64,000 bases of DNA, taken from assembly GCF_014524565.1 (NCBI RefSeq), contig NZ_CP060139.1, positions 1,929,501-1,993,500 on the forward strand. Direction: 5' to 3'. Below, piece by piece: positions 25,398-34,000 of the stretch. A program made the translations under genes and the position numbers. The notes beneath the pieces were generated by a model, which had not been told where the DNA came from, ran no database searches, and was given only the letters and a program-made list of their open reading frames with translations. Each line of letters opens with the position of its first letter. Positions within the stretch are counted from its first letter, which is position 1. This stretch comes from Croceimicrobium hydrocarbonivorans. GTDB taxonomy: Bacteria; Bacteroidota; Bacteroidia; Flavobacteriales; Schleiferiaceae.

Positions 25398-26939
25398 ATG
25401 CTTATGAGAATAACTTTAGTCTTCCTTTTGTTAACCGCTAGCTTGTTTGCACAACCCATAAATCGCATTTATACCAATTTTGGGAGTGCATCGGTTGCGG
25501 CTGGGATGGAAAGCAAGGAGGGAGACTATCTCATTGCCGGATCGGATCTATCTAACATTCGCGCGATACAATTTGGTCGTTTTGATTCTCTGGGAGGTAT
25601 TTTAAGCTTGAAGACCTACGATTACACCAGTGATTCCATTTACCGCTCAATTCCATGTTTTTCTTGTTTGGAAGAAAATGGTGGGAGAATTTATTTTACG
25701 CAGTATGACCTTGTTAGAGGTGACTCTGCGCTTACTCGATTTACAAAACTGGACGGGAACCTAGATACTGTAATGACCAAAAAGCTTCTGGAGTTTCAAG
25801 GTGCAATGCCTGTAGGTTGTGATCTAAAGTTTGATACTGATTCCACATTTTTGATATCGGGATACCTTTATCGGAATACCAGTCGCAATAAGTACGACCT
25901 CTGGGTGGGCCGTTTCGATACCCTTTTTAATCCACTATGGCAATTGCGCATAGAGGATAGCTTGGCCTATATGAATGGCGGCTATTTTGGAGAGGACTTG
26001 GTGGTAGATGCCTACGGTTCTCTTTTGGTCTCTGGCAAGGCAACAGGGCGAGACCCTACGGCCTTAAACCAATTTGTACATTATTCTTATGCTGCTCGTA
26101 TTGATCGTTTTAATGGTAAGTTGATTTGGTTAAAACATTTTGACAAAGACATTGGTAGTCAAAATTTTTCGGCTGTAGATAATGAAAACGGAAGTTATAC
26201 TTTCATACGCCGGAAGGTTCTTCGTTATTGGCCAAGAACTGATTGGTCTATTACTAATGAGCTACTTATTGGTCAACTTGATACGAACGGTACGGTTTTA
26301 TGGGATCGAAGGAGTGGCCCAATTTTACAACGCTTTGATTTCACCGATTTAATTAAAACTAGTGATGGAAATTTATATGTCTCAGGACTCTTGGATACGG
26401 CAAATCAACAATTGTTAGCCGGGTATAAATTTAATTCGGCAGGGGATAGTCTTTGGTTTAGAACTTATTATCATGATGAATCTACAGATTGGCATTATGC
26501 TTGGCGTTTTTTCGAAACTTCGGATTCTGGCATTATGCATTTGGGTAGTTATGTGGATGTAAATCATAGCCTTAATCCAGATAGGCTGCAATATTTCTGG
26601 TTGTTGCGCACGGATAAATATGGTTGTGATAGCCCGGGTTGCCACCGTATTGGTCTGCCGCAATTAGACCTAAATTCTACCAGCCATTTTAGCGTATTCC
26701 CCAACCCCACAACTGATTATGCGATATTACAATGGAATTGGTATGAGCAAGGCTTGGAGGGTTCAGGTAAAGTTGAGCTATTTGATGCCACCGGAAAAGT
26801 CCTTTGGTCTGAGTCTAAGGTAGTGTGGACCGAAAATCAATTAAGTATTCCAGTGAATGTTTTTGGTCCAGGAGTTTATTACCTAAGAGTGCTAAAGGGT
26901 TTAGAAGTTATTTATCAAAATAAAATTGCAGTGAATTAG
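25398..26939 (+). CDS. T9SS-sorted secreted protein, beta-propeller-like
   Basis: The frame opens at an ATG at 25344 that overlaps the previous stop, but the signal peptide (LMRITLVFLLLTASLFAQ) begins at the ATG at 25398 or 25404, so I start at 25398 (513 residues). The mature protein has repeated W/F-x-F-D motifs (AIQFGRFDSLGG, LWVGRFDTLFNP, YAARIDRFNGK, YWLLRTDKYG) typical of large bacterial propellers with an unnamed 'T9SS protein' annotation. The C-terminus is a type A sorting domain, PNPTTDYAILQWNWYEQGLE, almost the same as that of the preceding metalloprotease. The two genes are probably cotranscribed. Confidence 0.75.
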   Translation: MLMRITLVFLLLTASLFAQPINRIYTNFGSASVAAGMESKEGDYLIAGSDLSNIRAIQFGRFDSLGGILSLKTYDYTSDSIYRSIPCFSCLEENGGRIYFTQYDLVRGDSALTRFTKLDGNLDTVMTKKLLEFQGAMPVGCDLKFDTDSTFLISGYLYRNTSRNKYDLWVGRFDTLFNPLWQLRIEDSLAYMNGGYFGEDLVVDAYGSLLVSGKATGRDPTALNQFVHYSYAARIDRFNGKLIWLKHFDKDIGSQNFSAVDNENGSYTFIRRKVLRYWPRTDWSITNELLIGQLDTNGTVLWDRRSGPILQRFDFTDLIKTSDGNLYVSGLLDTANQQLLAGYKFNSAGDSLWFRTYYHDESTDWHYAWRFFETSDSGIMHLGSYVDVNHSLNPDRLQYFWLLRTDKYGCDSPGCHRIGLPQLDLNSTSHFSVFPNPTTDYAILQWNWYEQGLEGSGKVELFDATGKVLWSESKVVWTENQLSIPVNVFGPGVYYLRVLKGLEVIYQNKIAVN

Positions 26940-26961
26940 CGGTTTTAAAACTGCTTATGTA

Positions 26962-27909
26962 TTAAAAAGTCTTCCGGTAATATAAATACTGCAACCAGCG
27001 ATGGAGCAGTGGATCTTTAATGCGATAGCCTTTTTCATCGCGAAGGATATAGGCGCTATCCAGTAAATTTCGCAAGGCTCGTTCTACGGAGCTGGCGGCA
27101 CCGAGTTTGTGGCGTACCAAAAAGTCGAAGGCATGCGGTTGAGTAACCACTTCTTCTGAAGCCAGGGCTCTAAGTAAGCGCCATTGCAAGTCTGTAAAAC
27201 GTTGGCGCAGCATTAGAAATTGATTTTGATGACTCTTGAAAAAAGCTTCGGGATTGAAATTTCCTTGATGCTGATTGATGTTTTCAACCAAGGCTTTTAA
27301 AAAGGAGAGATTACCAAGGGAATAGTCGACTAAGTTTCTTTGCTCGGTAGTGGCTTCTACCCAAATTTCATGGGCCTCCGGTTTTTGTAAGTGGATTTGC
27401 TCCGCTGCCTTTAAATGCGGAAACTCCGAAAGGATGATTAGCTGAATATTGGCAGCAGTGCTCATCTTTTTGAATTCCTTTACCAGTTCTTCGGGCTTTA
27501 TCTCTTGTACCTCGCAGTACTCCGGATCTTCGAGACTAATGATAACGTCTTGCCCTGCTTGAAAAAGCATGGTAGTAAGAGTTTTTAAGTATTCCAGTAA
27601 ATCTTGTGCCTGGCGAATACGATGGGGAGGATGCTCTTGATGTAAGCGTTTGATCTGGTACTCTAGTCCGGCGTGCTGGGCACTGGTTTTTTCGATACCC
27701 TCATGGAGGCGAAAGACCAGTTCTTCAAATTGAAAAACCCCGGTAAAATTGAGTTCAAGGAGAATTCTACGGCCTTGTAGTTTTTGTCCCAGGGCTCTTA
27801 GCAGGTAAGATTTGCCCATGCCCGGAGCACCTGAAATTTGGAGGTTTTCGCGAGCCATAATGCGGTCATAGGCCAGTTGCAGTTCCTTTTCGCGTACCAG
27901 ATCCTTCAT
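26962..27909 (-). CDS. AAA+ ATPase with C-terminal winged-helix-like region
   Basis: The product has 315 residues. Walker A is SGAPGMGKSYLL (about 26-37), and the Walker B candidate is DVIISLEDPEY (near 125). The C-terminal about 90 residues (FLMLRQRFTDLQWRLLRALA then VERALRNLLDSAYI) look like the winged helix that ends STAND/archaeal-ATPase-type proteins. I see no transmembrane or effector domain. Such ATPases act as regulators or in stress and defence, but the genomic context (an XRE regulator gene immediately upstream on the same strand) does not settle which. Confidence 0.75.
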   Translation of the reverse strand: MKDLVREKELQLAYDRIMARENLQISGAPGMGKSYLLRALGQKLQGRRILLELNFTGVFQFEELVFRLHEGIEKTSAQHAGLEYQIKRLHQEHPPHRIRQAQDLLEYLKTLTTMLFQAGQDVIISLEDPEYCEVQEIKPEELVKEFKKMSTAANIQLIILSEFPHLKAAEQIHLQKPEAHEIWVEATTEQRNLVDYSLGNLSFLKALVENINQHQGNFNPEAFFKSHQNQFLMLRQRFTDLQWRLLRALASEEVVTQPHAFDFLVRHKLGAASSVERALRNLLDSAYILRDEKGYRIKDPLLHRWLQYLYYRKTF

Positions 27910-27927
27910 AAGGTAGGGGATTTGCAG

Positions 27928-27935
27928 CGAAGGTA
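27928..27935 (-). promoter_or_regulatory. -7-like box upstream of the AAA ATPase gene
   Basis: The minus strand reads TACCTTCG, the same octamer as the box before ileS. It lies 19 bases upstream of the ATG at 27909, so the ATPase gene may be transcribed separately from the XRE gene. Confidence 0.4.
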
Positions 27936-27998
27936 TGAAAGGAAGGTTTTTGAAGACCGCCTTTTAAAATCCAATTTTGGACTTAGCTATCAATTTTT

Positions 27999-28328
27999 CT
28001 AGGCTTCATCTTCCAGAAGCTTTTCAAGCAAGGCCTTTAATTCCAAGATTCCGTTTTGTGAGGAAGCATCGGTATTATTGGCGCTGCTTTTTAGTTTTAA
28101 GGCCCTCAGATCGGCTTTGTCTAAAAGCAGGAATTCATATACAGAGGTTTCTAAGAGCTCCGCAATTTGATAAAGACGTTTAACGCTAAGACGGGTTTCT
28201 CCAGACTCCAGCTTAGAATAGGCACGAGTACTTATTTCCAGTTCTTGGGCCATATAGCTTTGGGTGTAATTCCGCATTTCTCGCGCCTTGCGGATTTTTT
28301 GGCTCAGTGCATATTCGTCTAGTATCAT
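27999..28328 (-). CDS. XRE-family HTH transcriptional regulator
   Basis: The product has 109 residues. A helix-turn-helix fills residues 5-65, with the pattern IRKAREMRNYTQSYMAQELE, ISTRAYSKLESGETRLSVK and LYQIAELLETSVYEFL. A short C-terminal leucine-rich stretch (ILELKALLEKLLEDEA) may dimerise. A dyad-rich AT region of about 400 bp lies upstream, containing candidate operators, and the gene is divergent from the exported proteins at 28.7-29.9 kb. Confidence 0.88.
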   Translation of the reverse strand: MILDEYALSQKIRKAREMRNYTQSYMAQELEISTRAYSKLESGETRLSVKRLYQIAELLETSVYEFLLLDKADLRALKLKSSANNTDASSQNGILELKALLEKLLEDEA

Positions 28329-28595
28329 TTCCCTCCAGGCTTCAAGTATTCAAATCCACATTTGTGAAATGGAGATTAGTTATTGAGGGGGTGTCAATTA
28401 ATAGCGAAGGAAAATAAAATATTGTAATATTAAAAGAACTTTCCACTTTTTTAAACTTCCCATTGTCATAAATGGAATAATTATTCGGTCTAGTAATAAT
28501 TATTCTTAACAGGAATTATTTTGTAGCCCTCTAGCGGACGGCTTAGTGAAAGGGCTTTAATTAAGGCGGTGTCAAGTTAATAAAAGAAACCACAG

Positions 28596-28634
28596 GTTCA
28601 ATGCTTGAACTTTCATTTCCTATAGTTGAACTTT
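28596..28634. promoter_or_regulatory. Dyad and tandem TTGAACTTT boxes, candidate operator
   Basis: GTTCAA-TGC-TTGAAC is a perfect 6-bp dyad (28596-28610). Its right arm extends into TTGAACTTT (28605-28613), which recurs exactly 21 bp later (28626-28634), two helical turns away. These lie upstream of the -7 box at 28664. The neighbouring XRE protein is the natural candidate to bind. The rest of the 28329-28731 gap is AT-rich with a second repeated motif, GGTGTCAA-TTAATA, near 28391 and 28568. Confidence 0.5.
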
Positions 28635-28663
28635 TTATTCATGTTTTTACCCTTTATAATATT

Positions 28664-28671
28664 TAGGTTTG
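28664..28671 (+). promoter_or_regulatory. -7 box of the 28732 gene
   Basis: TAGGTTTG is an exact TAnnTTTG match, 60 bases before the ATG at 28732. I do not see a clear TTG at the right distance upstream. Confidence 0.5.
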
Positions 28672-28715
28672 TAAAGGTTCAGTTGATGAAATTAAATTAT
28701 TAAAATGAACCTTTA
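28672..28715 (+). promoter_or_regulatory. Inverted repeat over the predicted transcription start
   Basis: Perfect 10-bp arms, TAAAGGTTCA (28672-28681) and TGAACCTTTA (28706-28715), with a 24-bp loop. It begins directly after the -7 box, so it would cover the transcription start and the first part of the leader. GAAC/GTTC cores are shared with the dyad at 28596-28610. Confidence 0.55.
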
Positions 28716-28731
28716 AAAATATTAAAATAGG

Positions 28732-29142
28732 ATGAAATCAATAAAATTTCTCTTTTGCTTTTTTTTGAGCCTAGCCTTACATGGGCAGTCGAAGGGTATT
28801 TTTGGAAAGGAACTCAAAGGTCCAAGTTGTTCCGTTTCCTTTACGGATAGCACGCGGATCTATTTGATTACCGAAGGTGGGTTTCGATATGAGCCGAAAA
28901 CTCTAAACTGCAGTTTCGAAGGTCATTCATCCGATTCGCTTTATGGCTTTATCAATACCAAAGACTTTCGGCGAGTAGTAGATCACTGGGGCCCCATGGC
29001 CTATATCGTGATTTATGGTTTGGGAGAAGATTTTAAAACTAAGGGAAAGCTCATTTATCGAGAAGACCCCACAATCAAAGAAGTAGTCGCCTACTATATC
29101 CAGGGTTCCGGTGAGCTGATTATTTATCGGCCACAGCTTTAA
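28732..29142 (+). CDS. Small exported protein of unknown function
   Basis: The product has 136 residues with a signal peptide ending LHGQ. The mature part is about 115 residues, beta-rich, with two Cys (in GPSCSVSF and LNCSFEG) that could form a disulfide. I do not recognise a family. It precedes the Cys-rich lipoprotein gene by 17 bases and is probably its operon partner under the -7 box at 28664. Confidence 0.65.
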   Translation: MKSIKFLFCFFLSLALHGQSKGIFGKELKGPSCSVSFTDSTRIYLITEGGFRYEPKTLNCSFEGHSSDSLYGFINTKDFRRVVDHWGPMAYIVIYGLGEDFKTKGKLIYREDPTIKEVVAYYIQGSGELIIYRPQL

Positions 29143-29159
29143 CCTCAACATTCATTCTC

Positions 29160-29885
29160 ATGAAACAATTGAAAACCAAAGCGCTCCTGAGGGGCGCAGG
29201 ACTGCTGGTGCTTGTTGCCAGCCTTAGTATCCTTTCTTCTTCCTGCGAGGATAGCCTTGAACCAAGCACAACTCAGGACATCAACGACCACCGATTTAAG
29301 GAAGATCCGGGGGGGAATTCCTGGCACCCACCGCTGGTTTACCTGTCTATGGGTTGCGAAACCGATTGCAATAATGGTGGGATCTGTAAAGAAAAGCGCG
29401 AGTTTGGACCTATGTATCCCGGCGATACGCATTCCATGCATTATATCGAATGCAGCTGCGAGGGCTGTGGCTTCCTGATTATTGAAAATGGAATTGCGGT
29501 GCCTCCGGCTGATCGCGATGCTTATTTGCAAAACCTCTTTCGAACCTATCCTCTGGATTCCATCGATCATTTAGCAGATTATCTAAGTAGCAAGGGTATT
29601 AGCAATTATGATATTGATGAAATCCGCTTTTTTACCGGGGATACGCTGGACTTCTATTCTTATGAATACCTCTATCATTTAGATGATGGTACTGTAGACA
29701 ATCTCATTGTGCAGTACAGTAAGGAAGAAGGAACGGTAATTCGGGCGGTTTGTGAACAGCCTTGCGAGGCAGAATGTCTGATTCGGCACGGTGGTGCAAT
29801 TGGCGATTTTGCCTGTTCCTGTGCAGAATGCAAATTAAAAGTGACTGAATATACTAAACCGGAGAATCCTCAAAACCCGGAATAG
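29160..29885 (+). CDS. Cys-rich lipoprotein with duplicated CxxxC...CSCxxC module
   Basis: The product has 241 residues. The signal peptide ends in the lipobox ILSSSC (C29). Two Cys clusters share one spacing logic: C66-x3-C70-x5-C76 then CSCEGC (98-103), and C198-x3-C202-x3-C206 then CSCAEC (219-224). About 95 residues without Cys, helical and acidic, lie between. The duplication suggests metal-binding or disulfide modules exposed in the envelope. I do not recognise the family. A clear terminator follows. Confidence 0.65.
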   Translation: MKQLKTKALLRGAGLLVLVASLSILSSSCEDSLEPSTTQDINDHRFKEDPGGNSWHPPLVYLSMGCETDCNNGGICKEKREFGPMYPGDTHSMHYIECSCEGCGFLIIENGIAVPPADRDAYLQNLFRTYPLDSIDHLADYLSSKGISNYDIDEIRFFTGDTLDFYSYEYLYHLDDGTVDNLIVQYSKEEGTVIRAVCEQPCEAECLIRHGGAIGDFACSCAECKLKVTEYTKPENPQNPE

Positions 29886-29905
29886 TGAGGCGATCCATAG
29901 ATGGG

Positions 29906-29936
29906 AAAGGGGACCGATAGGTTCCCTTTTCTTTTT
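29906..29936. terminator. Bidirectional-looking rho-independent terminator
   Basis: Stem AAAGGGGACC / GGTTCCCTTT (one G-T pair), loop GATA, then a T-rich tail TCTTTTT on the plus strand. It ends the 28732-29885 transcript and abuts the convergent HD gene stop. Confidence 0.85.
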
Positions 29937-30576
29937 AGGACCATTCCTGATAAAACTGCTCCAAGTAGTTTAGCATAAACTGATGGCGCTCTTCGGCCAT
30001 TGCCTTCCCGGTAGCAGTATGCATGCCGTCCTTCAATTTGAGCAACTTCTCGTAAAAATGATTAATACTGCTACTCTTACCCTGGCGGTATTCTTGGGTG
30101 CTCATTTGATCTCGAACCTTTATTTCCGGATCATAAATCGCCTGATTTTTAAAGCCACCATAATGAAAACAGCGGGCAATGCCTATGGCCCCAATGGCAT
30201 CCAGCCGATCGGCATCCCTTAAAATCAGAACTTCCAATTGATCGCTTTCTTTTTGATTCCCGCCTTTATAAGAGCAATCGGCAATCCAATCGGCAATCTG
30301 GCGACTCATCGGTTCTGATGCTCCTAATCTCTGAAGCAGGGCAAAGGCTTTTTCGGCCCCAGCCTCCTCATCACCACCATTAAACTTCGCATCATCAATA
30401 TCATGTAAGAGGGCAGCGAGTTCCAGGCTGTCTCGATCGCCGCCTTCCAATGCCTGTATTTTCAAGGCATTATTACGCACCCTATTGATATGAAACCAAT
30501 CATGACCCTTTTCGGCATCAGCGCTAAGCGCAAGGATTTCCTTTTCACAAGCCTTAATTAGCTCGGAATTAGTCAT
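29935..30576 (-). CDS. HD-domain phosphohydrolase
   Basis: The product has 213 residues. The metal site reads H29 in GHDWFHINRV, H58-D59 in LLHDIDD, and a later Asp (in RDADRLDAIGAIG), which is the complete H...HD...D pattern. It resembles the YedJ/YpgQ-like nucleotide or small-substrate hydrolases. It overlaps the RidA gene by eight bases, so the two are cotranscribed. The substrate is unknown. Confidence 0.85.
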   Translation of the reverse strand: MTNSELIKACEKEILALSADAEKGHDWFHINRVRNNALKIQALEGGDRDSLELAALLHDIDDAKFNGGDEEAGAEKAFALLQRLGASEPMSRQIADWIADCSYKGGNQKESDQLEVLILRDADRLDAIGAIGIARCFHYGGFKNQAIYDPEIKVRDQMSTQEYRQGKSSSINHFYEKLLKLKDGMHTATGKAMAEERHQFMLNYLEQFYQEWS

Positions 30577-30988
30577 TGGGCTCCGCCACGCATTTTAATT
30601 CAATGGCAATTGGGGTGGGCAGGGCATTAATGGCGATGGTTGTGCGACAAGGTTTGGGATCTACATCGGCAAAATACTCGGCGTAAATACGGTTGAAAGT
30701 GTGGAAGTCCCTTTTCATATCAACCAGGAATACCTGAATGTCGACCAGCTTTTCCCAGGAACTGCCATTTTCTTCGAGGATGGCTTTAACATTGGCAAAA
30801 ACACTGTGCACCTGAGCAGCAAAATCAAATTCCTTGAAATTACCATTGTGGTCGAGGCTTAAACCCGGTACCCCGGAGTCGTGCTGATCGCTACCGGCAA
30901 TTCGGGGCCCCACCCCACTTAAAAATAGGAGTCCGCCTGCTTTACGGGCTAAAGGATAAGAACCAACCGGCTTGGGTGCTTTGCTCAT
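30569..30988 (-). CDS. RidA/YjgF-family protein, 2-aminomuconate deaminase-like
   Basis: The product has 139 residues, the normal RidA length. The end motif KPCRTTIAINALP-x-PIAIELKC carries the conserved Arg of the active pocket. The start KAPKPVGSYPLARKAGGLLF and an insertion before SWEKLVDIQVF resemble RidA subgroups annotated as 2-aminomuconate deaminase. No kynurenine-pathway gene is adjacent, so the subgroup assignment is tentative; general enamine/imine deaminase is the safe reading. Confidence 0.85.
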   Translation of the reverse strand: MSKAPKPVGSYPLARKAGGLLFLSGVGPRIAGSDQHDSGVPGLSLDHNGNFKEFDFAAQVHSVFANVKAILEENGSSWEKLVDIQVFLVDMKRDFHTFNRIYAEYFADVDPKPCRTTIAINALPTPIAIELKCVAEPND

Positions 30989-31004
30989 GTTTGTGGATTT
31001 TGGA

Positions 31005-31012
31005 CAAAGGTA
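31005..31012 (-). promoter_or_regulatory. -7 box of the ridA-HD operon
   Basis: The minus strand reads TACCTTTG, an exact TAnnTTTG match, 17 bases before the ATG at 30988. Confidence 0.55.
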
Positions 31013-31021
31013 CTAAAGCAA

Positions 31022-34000
31022 TCAGAGGCTTTTCTTTCGCTGATACTCGAGTTCTTCACGAGTAGGTTTATGTAGCTCAGTACCAAAATAGAGAGGAGTG
31101 CTCAGGCTGCTGCGCGTACCCAGGGTGTAGCCATCTTTAATCAAATAGGCCACTAATTGATAGCGATGGCTGGCCTCCGGCAGCTGAATGGATATATAGG
31201 GCCCTTTTTCCCGCAGTCGCTTGATTAAAGCTGGCTCATTAAAATTATCGAGCTTGAGGAGGTACCAATCTACTTGGACCTTCTCTTCATCCAAGGCCCG
31301 CCACTTTCCATTTTCTTTGAGCAAGCAGAGATAGGATTGATTTTGCCCGCTAAAGGCCGCTCTTGCCAAAGGAATCACCTTAAACTCTTCGGCCCTGCTT
31401 AGTGGATTAGTAGCCGAGTCTATCTGAGCGGCTTCCAACTTAGCATAGCCTCGCTTTTTGTATCCATCCAAATTCTTAAGGCCTTGTAAAGCAACATGGC
31501 TGGAGAAGATATCATCTTGCCAGGCATTAAAGCTAACCCTAAAACCCATTTGTGCCAGGGGAACACCTAAATCCGGGCCAACCGATTGGATAAAAAGCGG
31601 ACTTTGACATTGCGCCATCCTTTTTTGCAATTCGGCCAAATTGGTTTGTCCTTCTTCAATATTTACCCCAATGCCATCCAAATATCTAGCTCCAGTAAAG
31701 ATGCTTCGGGCTTCTTCTATAAGGTTTACGCTAAAGTTTAATTCGGCAGAAAGCGGTCGGGTAGAATCCAGCGCTTTTATTTCCTTACTCATTTTATCTA
31801 ACCAGCGGATAAGATGATCTTCTTCGTACAAGAGCTGTGGTGCTTGGTAGAACTGGGATAATTGGCTAAAGGCTGCTCCGCCTAAATGCCAGGCCACAAT
31901 ACTCTTTTCATCACGATTATCGCGAACTAAGTCCAAAATGCTTTTTTCGACCGCTTGCAATTCTTCATTCTCCGGACTGAAGCTTTTGATATCGCCGATG
32001 TAGAAACAATAGCTGATTTCCAGTCCTTCTTTTTCCGCTTCCTTAAATATGTTAGCATCGTAAAAGCTCGGTCCGTAGCGATTGATATGGCTTATGCCGA
32101 GGCTTTTCATTTCCTTAAAATCCGATTCAATAACCCTGCGGAATAGAGGATGCTTGGTGTGTTTCCAATCCAAGCCTTTGTAATAATTGCAGGCCATTTT
32201 TGTTTGCGAGTAGAATGCGGATTTAAGAGGGGTGATTTTATTTTCTCGCTCCACCATTTGGGGTTCGGGTACCTGGTTTTGTCGGAAAAATCGGAAGGGC
32301 CTGCTTAAACCATCAGCAATAGGGTCTTTAGCATCTGTGCAAAGGATACCGCTAAAGTTCGGATAGAGACTGCTTATACTGTCCAGGAGATCCCGATTAG
32401 ATTCACTTACCGTTTCTTTAAAACGTAGTACCCAAGGCACATCATTTTGAAAACTGGCCCGCACTAAATAGGATTGGAGGCTGTCTAAAGGATTTTCACT
32501 TTGGAGCATCACCCCGGCATCAATTTCAATAAACTTCAAATATTTAAAACCGGGGAAGGAGGCTTCAATTAGTTCAGGGCTGGGGCTGTTATAAACCAAC
32601 ATGAGGTTATTGATCCCTTCCAGATTAAAGAAGTGATTTAAGTATTCCCAGAGTTCTTTATGTTTCTTTTGGATTTGTAGACTGGAACTGGCTCCGTATT
32701 CTGGAAAAGGAGCTAAATAAATGGGATGTTTAAAGACTTTAATGGCCTCGGACCAAATACCAAGTTGGCTATCGAAATGTCCATCCAGGAGAAGTTTATG
32801 GAAAGCTTTTAAGCTGATGCTGTCATTCTGGATTTGCCAATGGATATAGGGGTATTTCTGATTGCCATTGCAACGCAGTAAAAATCCTTCGATTGGGATA
32901 GCCGGACTTAAAAAGGGAAAGGAGCGATATTGAACCCGATAGGGTGATTCTGCATTTTGATCGGCCACAAAATGTTGCGCCAATTTGGGGTCTTCCTTGG
33001 TGGTTTCCATATTGGTGATATCGCGCTGTAAGCTTATATACCAAAGGAAACCAGCCAAGAGAATAACTATTGGAAAAGCTACTGATCGTACAAATTGATA
33101 GGAGCCGTGGCGCACCTTCCAAAACCAATCTTTAAGGTACCAAATGCGAACAAACAATCGCTCGAGCCAGGGCACTTCCTTTTTATAGGCTCGCCAGCGA
33201 TTTTGCATGCTGGCAAAGAATACGAAACCAATAAACAGGATATTAAGACCCGCAAATCCCGCCATAATTAGGTTATAGGGATTGAAGTCGCGCCAAAGGC
33301 CATAGATAATTGCCGCAATGCTTAGGCCGGCCATGGCCAAATTGGGGATATTTAAGCGCAGGGTATTTTCCTCTTGTCCATCTTTGGGAGTAGGATTATA
33401 GGGCACCTTGCGGCGAAGCAGGGTATATACAAAACCCAAGGCATGAATCCACCAGGTACCAATCGATATCAGTCCTCCCTGTACGTGGAAACCCCTTTCG
33501 TCTTCTTCCATAACCCATTTTTGGACATAATGTCGAATGAGGATAATGAATACCAAGAGCGGCGCTGCAAAAGTGAGGAAGTAGGCCAAGCCCACTTGCA
33601 TGGGAATGTAAGAGCTAAACAGCGATAAAATGGGGATCATGAAATTGATCAGGAAGAGGAATCCCATGAAATAATGCCAGGGCAGCAGGCCATAATGAAA
33701 CCTTTGTCGCCAGCTTAGTTTGCTGAAAATACGGGGATAGGTGGTGACCAATAATTCAAAAACCCCGCGCGACCATTTAAGCTGTTGCTTGTAATAGGCA
33801 GATAAGGTATTGGGTACCAGGCCTCGGCTTAAAACTCGCGGTACATAAACCGATTTCCATCCCGCGGCATGCAGCTTCATGGAGGTGTGCATGTCTTCGG
33901 CGAGGCCCGGAGCATGTCCGCCAATGCTATCCAAAGCCTTGCGGCGGAAGGTACAGTTAGCGCCAATCGCTTGAGCAGTGCCATAACTGTTCATGCTCAT

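Noticed and set aside
26938-26955. Palindrome AGCGGTTTTAAAACTGCT as a terminator
   Set aside because: It has no loop and no T-run, so it is at most a cruciform. The convergent genes end around it.
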